The notes beneath the pieces are model-generated. The model had not been told where the DNA came from. It was given only the letters and a program-made list of their open reading frames with translations, and made no database searches. Positions 4,767 to 5,938 of a stretch of 5,938 bases of DNA are shown here, in pieces. Source of the stretch: Deltaproteobacteria bacterium (GTDB lineage Bacteria > Desulfobacterota > Desulfarculia > Adiutricales > Adiutricaceae); assembly GCA_031269135.1 (NCBI GenBank), contig JAISZP010000317.1, positions 1 to 5,938 of the forward strand, given 5' to 3'. How positions within the stretch are numbered: position 1 is the stretch's first letter; each line of letters starts with the position of its first letter. The position numbers were made by a program, and so were the translations under genes.

Positions 4767-5729
4767 TCAGCTATTTGCGGCGTTTTCCAGTTTGGTTGGG
4801 CGATAGCCTCTGTAAAATTCAGCGGCTGAAAGGATCTTTCTGCTCTCCGGCTGCAGCGCCGAGAGCGCCAGCGCGCCTGAGCCTGCGCCGACGATTAAGC
4901 GCCGCTCTTCATCCAACCCTAAGATCTCTCCCGGATAACCTTGCCCTTGGGCGCTGAAGGCTCCGAAGAGTTTTATCTTTTTGCCGTTAAAGACGGCCTG
5001 GGCTCCTGGCCAGGGGTCAACGCCGTTTATTAGGTGCATTAAAGTGTTCGCCGAGTTGTTGAAGTTGATTAGTCCGTCATTTTTGGTTAGAAGGCGGTTG
5101 GTGGTGGCAAGGTTTTCGTCCTGAACGACAGGCGCGATGGAGTCGTCTTTAATTTTTTCGATGGCCTCCATCAACAGTTCCGCGCCGATGTGAGAGAGCC
5201 TCTCTTGAATGGCGGCCGCGCCTAGCCCCTCCGGTACCGGCAGAGATTTTTTCAGCAATACCGGGCCGCTGTCGATCTTTGGCTCGATATAGCAGATGCT
5301 GACGCCGCAGACGGCGTCGCCGGAAATTAAGGTCCAGTTTACTGGAGCGGGACCGCGGTGTCTAGGGAGAAGCGAGGGGTGGATGTTGATGGGCGGCACG
5401 GAGCATAAGTTTATGAGCTTTTTTCCTAAAATATGGCCGTAAGCCGCAACTACCAGCAGATCAGGTTTAGACTGCTCAATGATGTTCAGACTCTCTTGGC
5501 TGTTTACGTCATCGGTCTCATAGACTTTTACGTCGGCTTGTCTGGCCGCTATGGCGATAGGTGTGGGAGTTAGGGTCTGTCCGCGACCGCTGCGGGCCGG
5601 CGGCGACGATATCGCCAAGTTTACTTTGTCTGGGCCTTTTAAGATGTTTGACAGCGCAGGCATGGCGAACAAATCAGAACCAAAAAAAGTTATATTTAAA
5701 GACGAGGCCGATTTATTTGGAGCCGACAT
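4767..5729 (-). CDS. fmt: Methionyl-tRNA formyltransferase
   Basis: Fmt transfers the formyl group of 10-formyl-tetrahydrofolate to methionyl-initiator tRNA in the cytoplasm. The 320-aa length is typical. The N-terminal Rossmann-like formyltransferase domain covers about 11-210, with ITFFGSD at 13-19, the RSGRGQTLTPTP loop at 46-57, and AAYGHIL at 95-101. The signature NIHPSLLPRHRGPAPVNW spans 115-132, and Asp153 lies in IDSGPV. Asn115, His117 and Asp153 correspond to the catalytic Asn, His and Asp of the E. coli enzyme. The C-terminal OB-like tRNA-binding domain follows, starting near LLTKNDGLINF (213-223), with NGVDPWPGAQ at 235-244. ATG 5729 is one base after the def stop, so translation is probably coupled; only a weak GAG-type ribosome site precedes it. 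No frameshift or missing key residue is seen. Confidence 0.97.
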   Translation of the reverse strand: MSAPNKSASSLNITFFGSDLFAMPALSNILKGPDKVNLAISSPPARSGRGQTLTPTPIAIAARQADVKVYETDDVNSQESLNIIEQSKPDLLVVAAYGHILGKKLINLCSVPPINIHPSLLPRHRGPAPVNWTLISGDAVCGVSICYIEPKIDSGPVLLKKSLPVPEGLGAAAIQERLSHIGAELLMEAIEKIKDDSIAPVVQDENLATTNRLLTKNDGLINFNNSANTLMHLINGVDPWPGAQAVFNGKKIKLFGAFSAQGQGYPGEILGLDEERRLIVGAGSGALALSALQPESRKILSAAEFYRGYRPTKLENAANS

Positions 5730-5730
5730 G

Positions 5731-5938
5731 TCATCTCGCAGTTTGGTTCGGTTTCTTTTTCTGGGCGTTTGATAACTTTTTTAAGTATAATTCCCTTTTT
5801 AGGCGACTGATATGGTCAAAAAAAAGTATCCCATTTAAGTGGTCTATCTCATGTTGAAGCACGACAGCCCGGCGCCCTTCAGCGGTGAAGTTGAAGCTTT
5901 CGCCTTTTAAATCGTAGGCCTTCACCTCCACTTGGGCG
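5731..5938 (-). CDS. def: Peptide deformylase, 3' part (5' end outside window)
   Basis: The frame enters from the right edge and ends in TGA at 5733-5731. About 68 C-terminal residues are visible. A GTG at 5931 is an internal Val, since AQ precedes it in frame and sequence like VEVKAYDLKGE is the interior of the fold. QHEIDHLNGILFFD is the family's third motif: the two His ligate the catalytic metal (usually Fe2+) and Glu is the general base. The third ligand, Cys of the EGCLS motif, lies beyond the window. The enzyme removes the formyl group from the N-terminal Met of new proteins, undoing the formylation that fmt makes possible. The tail is lysine-rich (KKLSNAQKKKPNQTAR). It is one base upstream of fmt, in the usual def-fmt order. 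Whether the missing part is intact cannot be seen. Confidence 0.95.
   Translation of the reverse strand, partial: AQVEVKAYDLKGESFNFTAEGRRAVVLQHEIDHLNGILFFDHISRLKRELYLKKLSNAQKKKPNQTAR

Noticed and set aside
5551..5857. Plus-strand open frames of 73 and 98 aa over fmt and def
   Set aside because: They are antisense to well-identified fmt and def sequence.

Overview
This is bacterial chromosomal DNA. It holds six protein genes: two cut by the window edges and four complete. One gene on the + strand (an AlbA_2/ATPase-type regulator, 5' end missing) converges on a minus-strand run that reads, in transcription order, def (5' end missing) - fmt - [689 bp non-coding] - a 3-TM SemiSWEET-like protein - mnmA - larE. 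The organism cannot be fixed. The mnmA (Cys-Cys-Ser after the PP-loop region) and the three-cysteine larE resemble versions I associate with anaerobes such as Clostridia or Desulfobacterota. That is an impression, not a demonstrated placement.

Layout: 3-1244 is the COG2865-like protein. 1245-1522 is a convergent intergenic region with repeat copy R1 and a strong 16-bp palindrome. 1523-2392 is larE, with its start moved to an ATG that has a good ribosome-binding site. 2393-2668 is a spacer with weak hairpins and a 15-bp tandem repeat. 2669-3784 is mnmA, and 3793-4077 is the small membrane protein 8 nt upstream of it. 4078-4766 is non-coding and rich in repeats and hairpins. 4767-5729 is fmt and 5731-5938 is the 3' end of def, one nucleotide apart.

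Functional theme: def and fmt form the formyl-methionine cycle (formylation of initiator tRNA, then deformylation of new proteins). MnmA makes the 2-thiouridine of tRNA wobble position 34. LarE is a second PP-loop sulfur-transfer enzyme, known for building the nickel-pincer cofactor, but no other lar gene is visible here.

The most unusual content is between the genes. Two copies of a roughly 105-bp element (R1 at 1322-1425, R2 at 4448-4556) lie in the same orientation in two separate intergenic regions. By hand count they are about 80% identical in the core. Their differences spare two palindromic substructures: one changes by paired substitutions and the other changes only in its loop. R2 is bordered on both sides by units of a degenerate 20-bp repeat that continues as an array of about eight units to 4708. 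I propose this as a dispersed structured repeat family, possibly a small non-autonomous mobile element or an RNA/protein-binding element. Its function is unknown.
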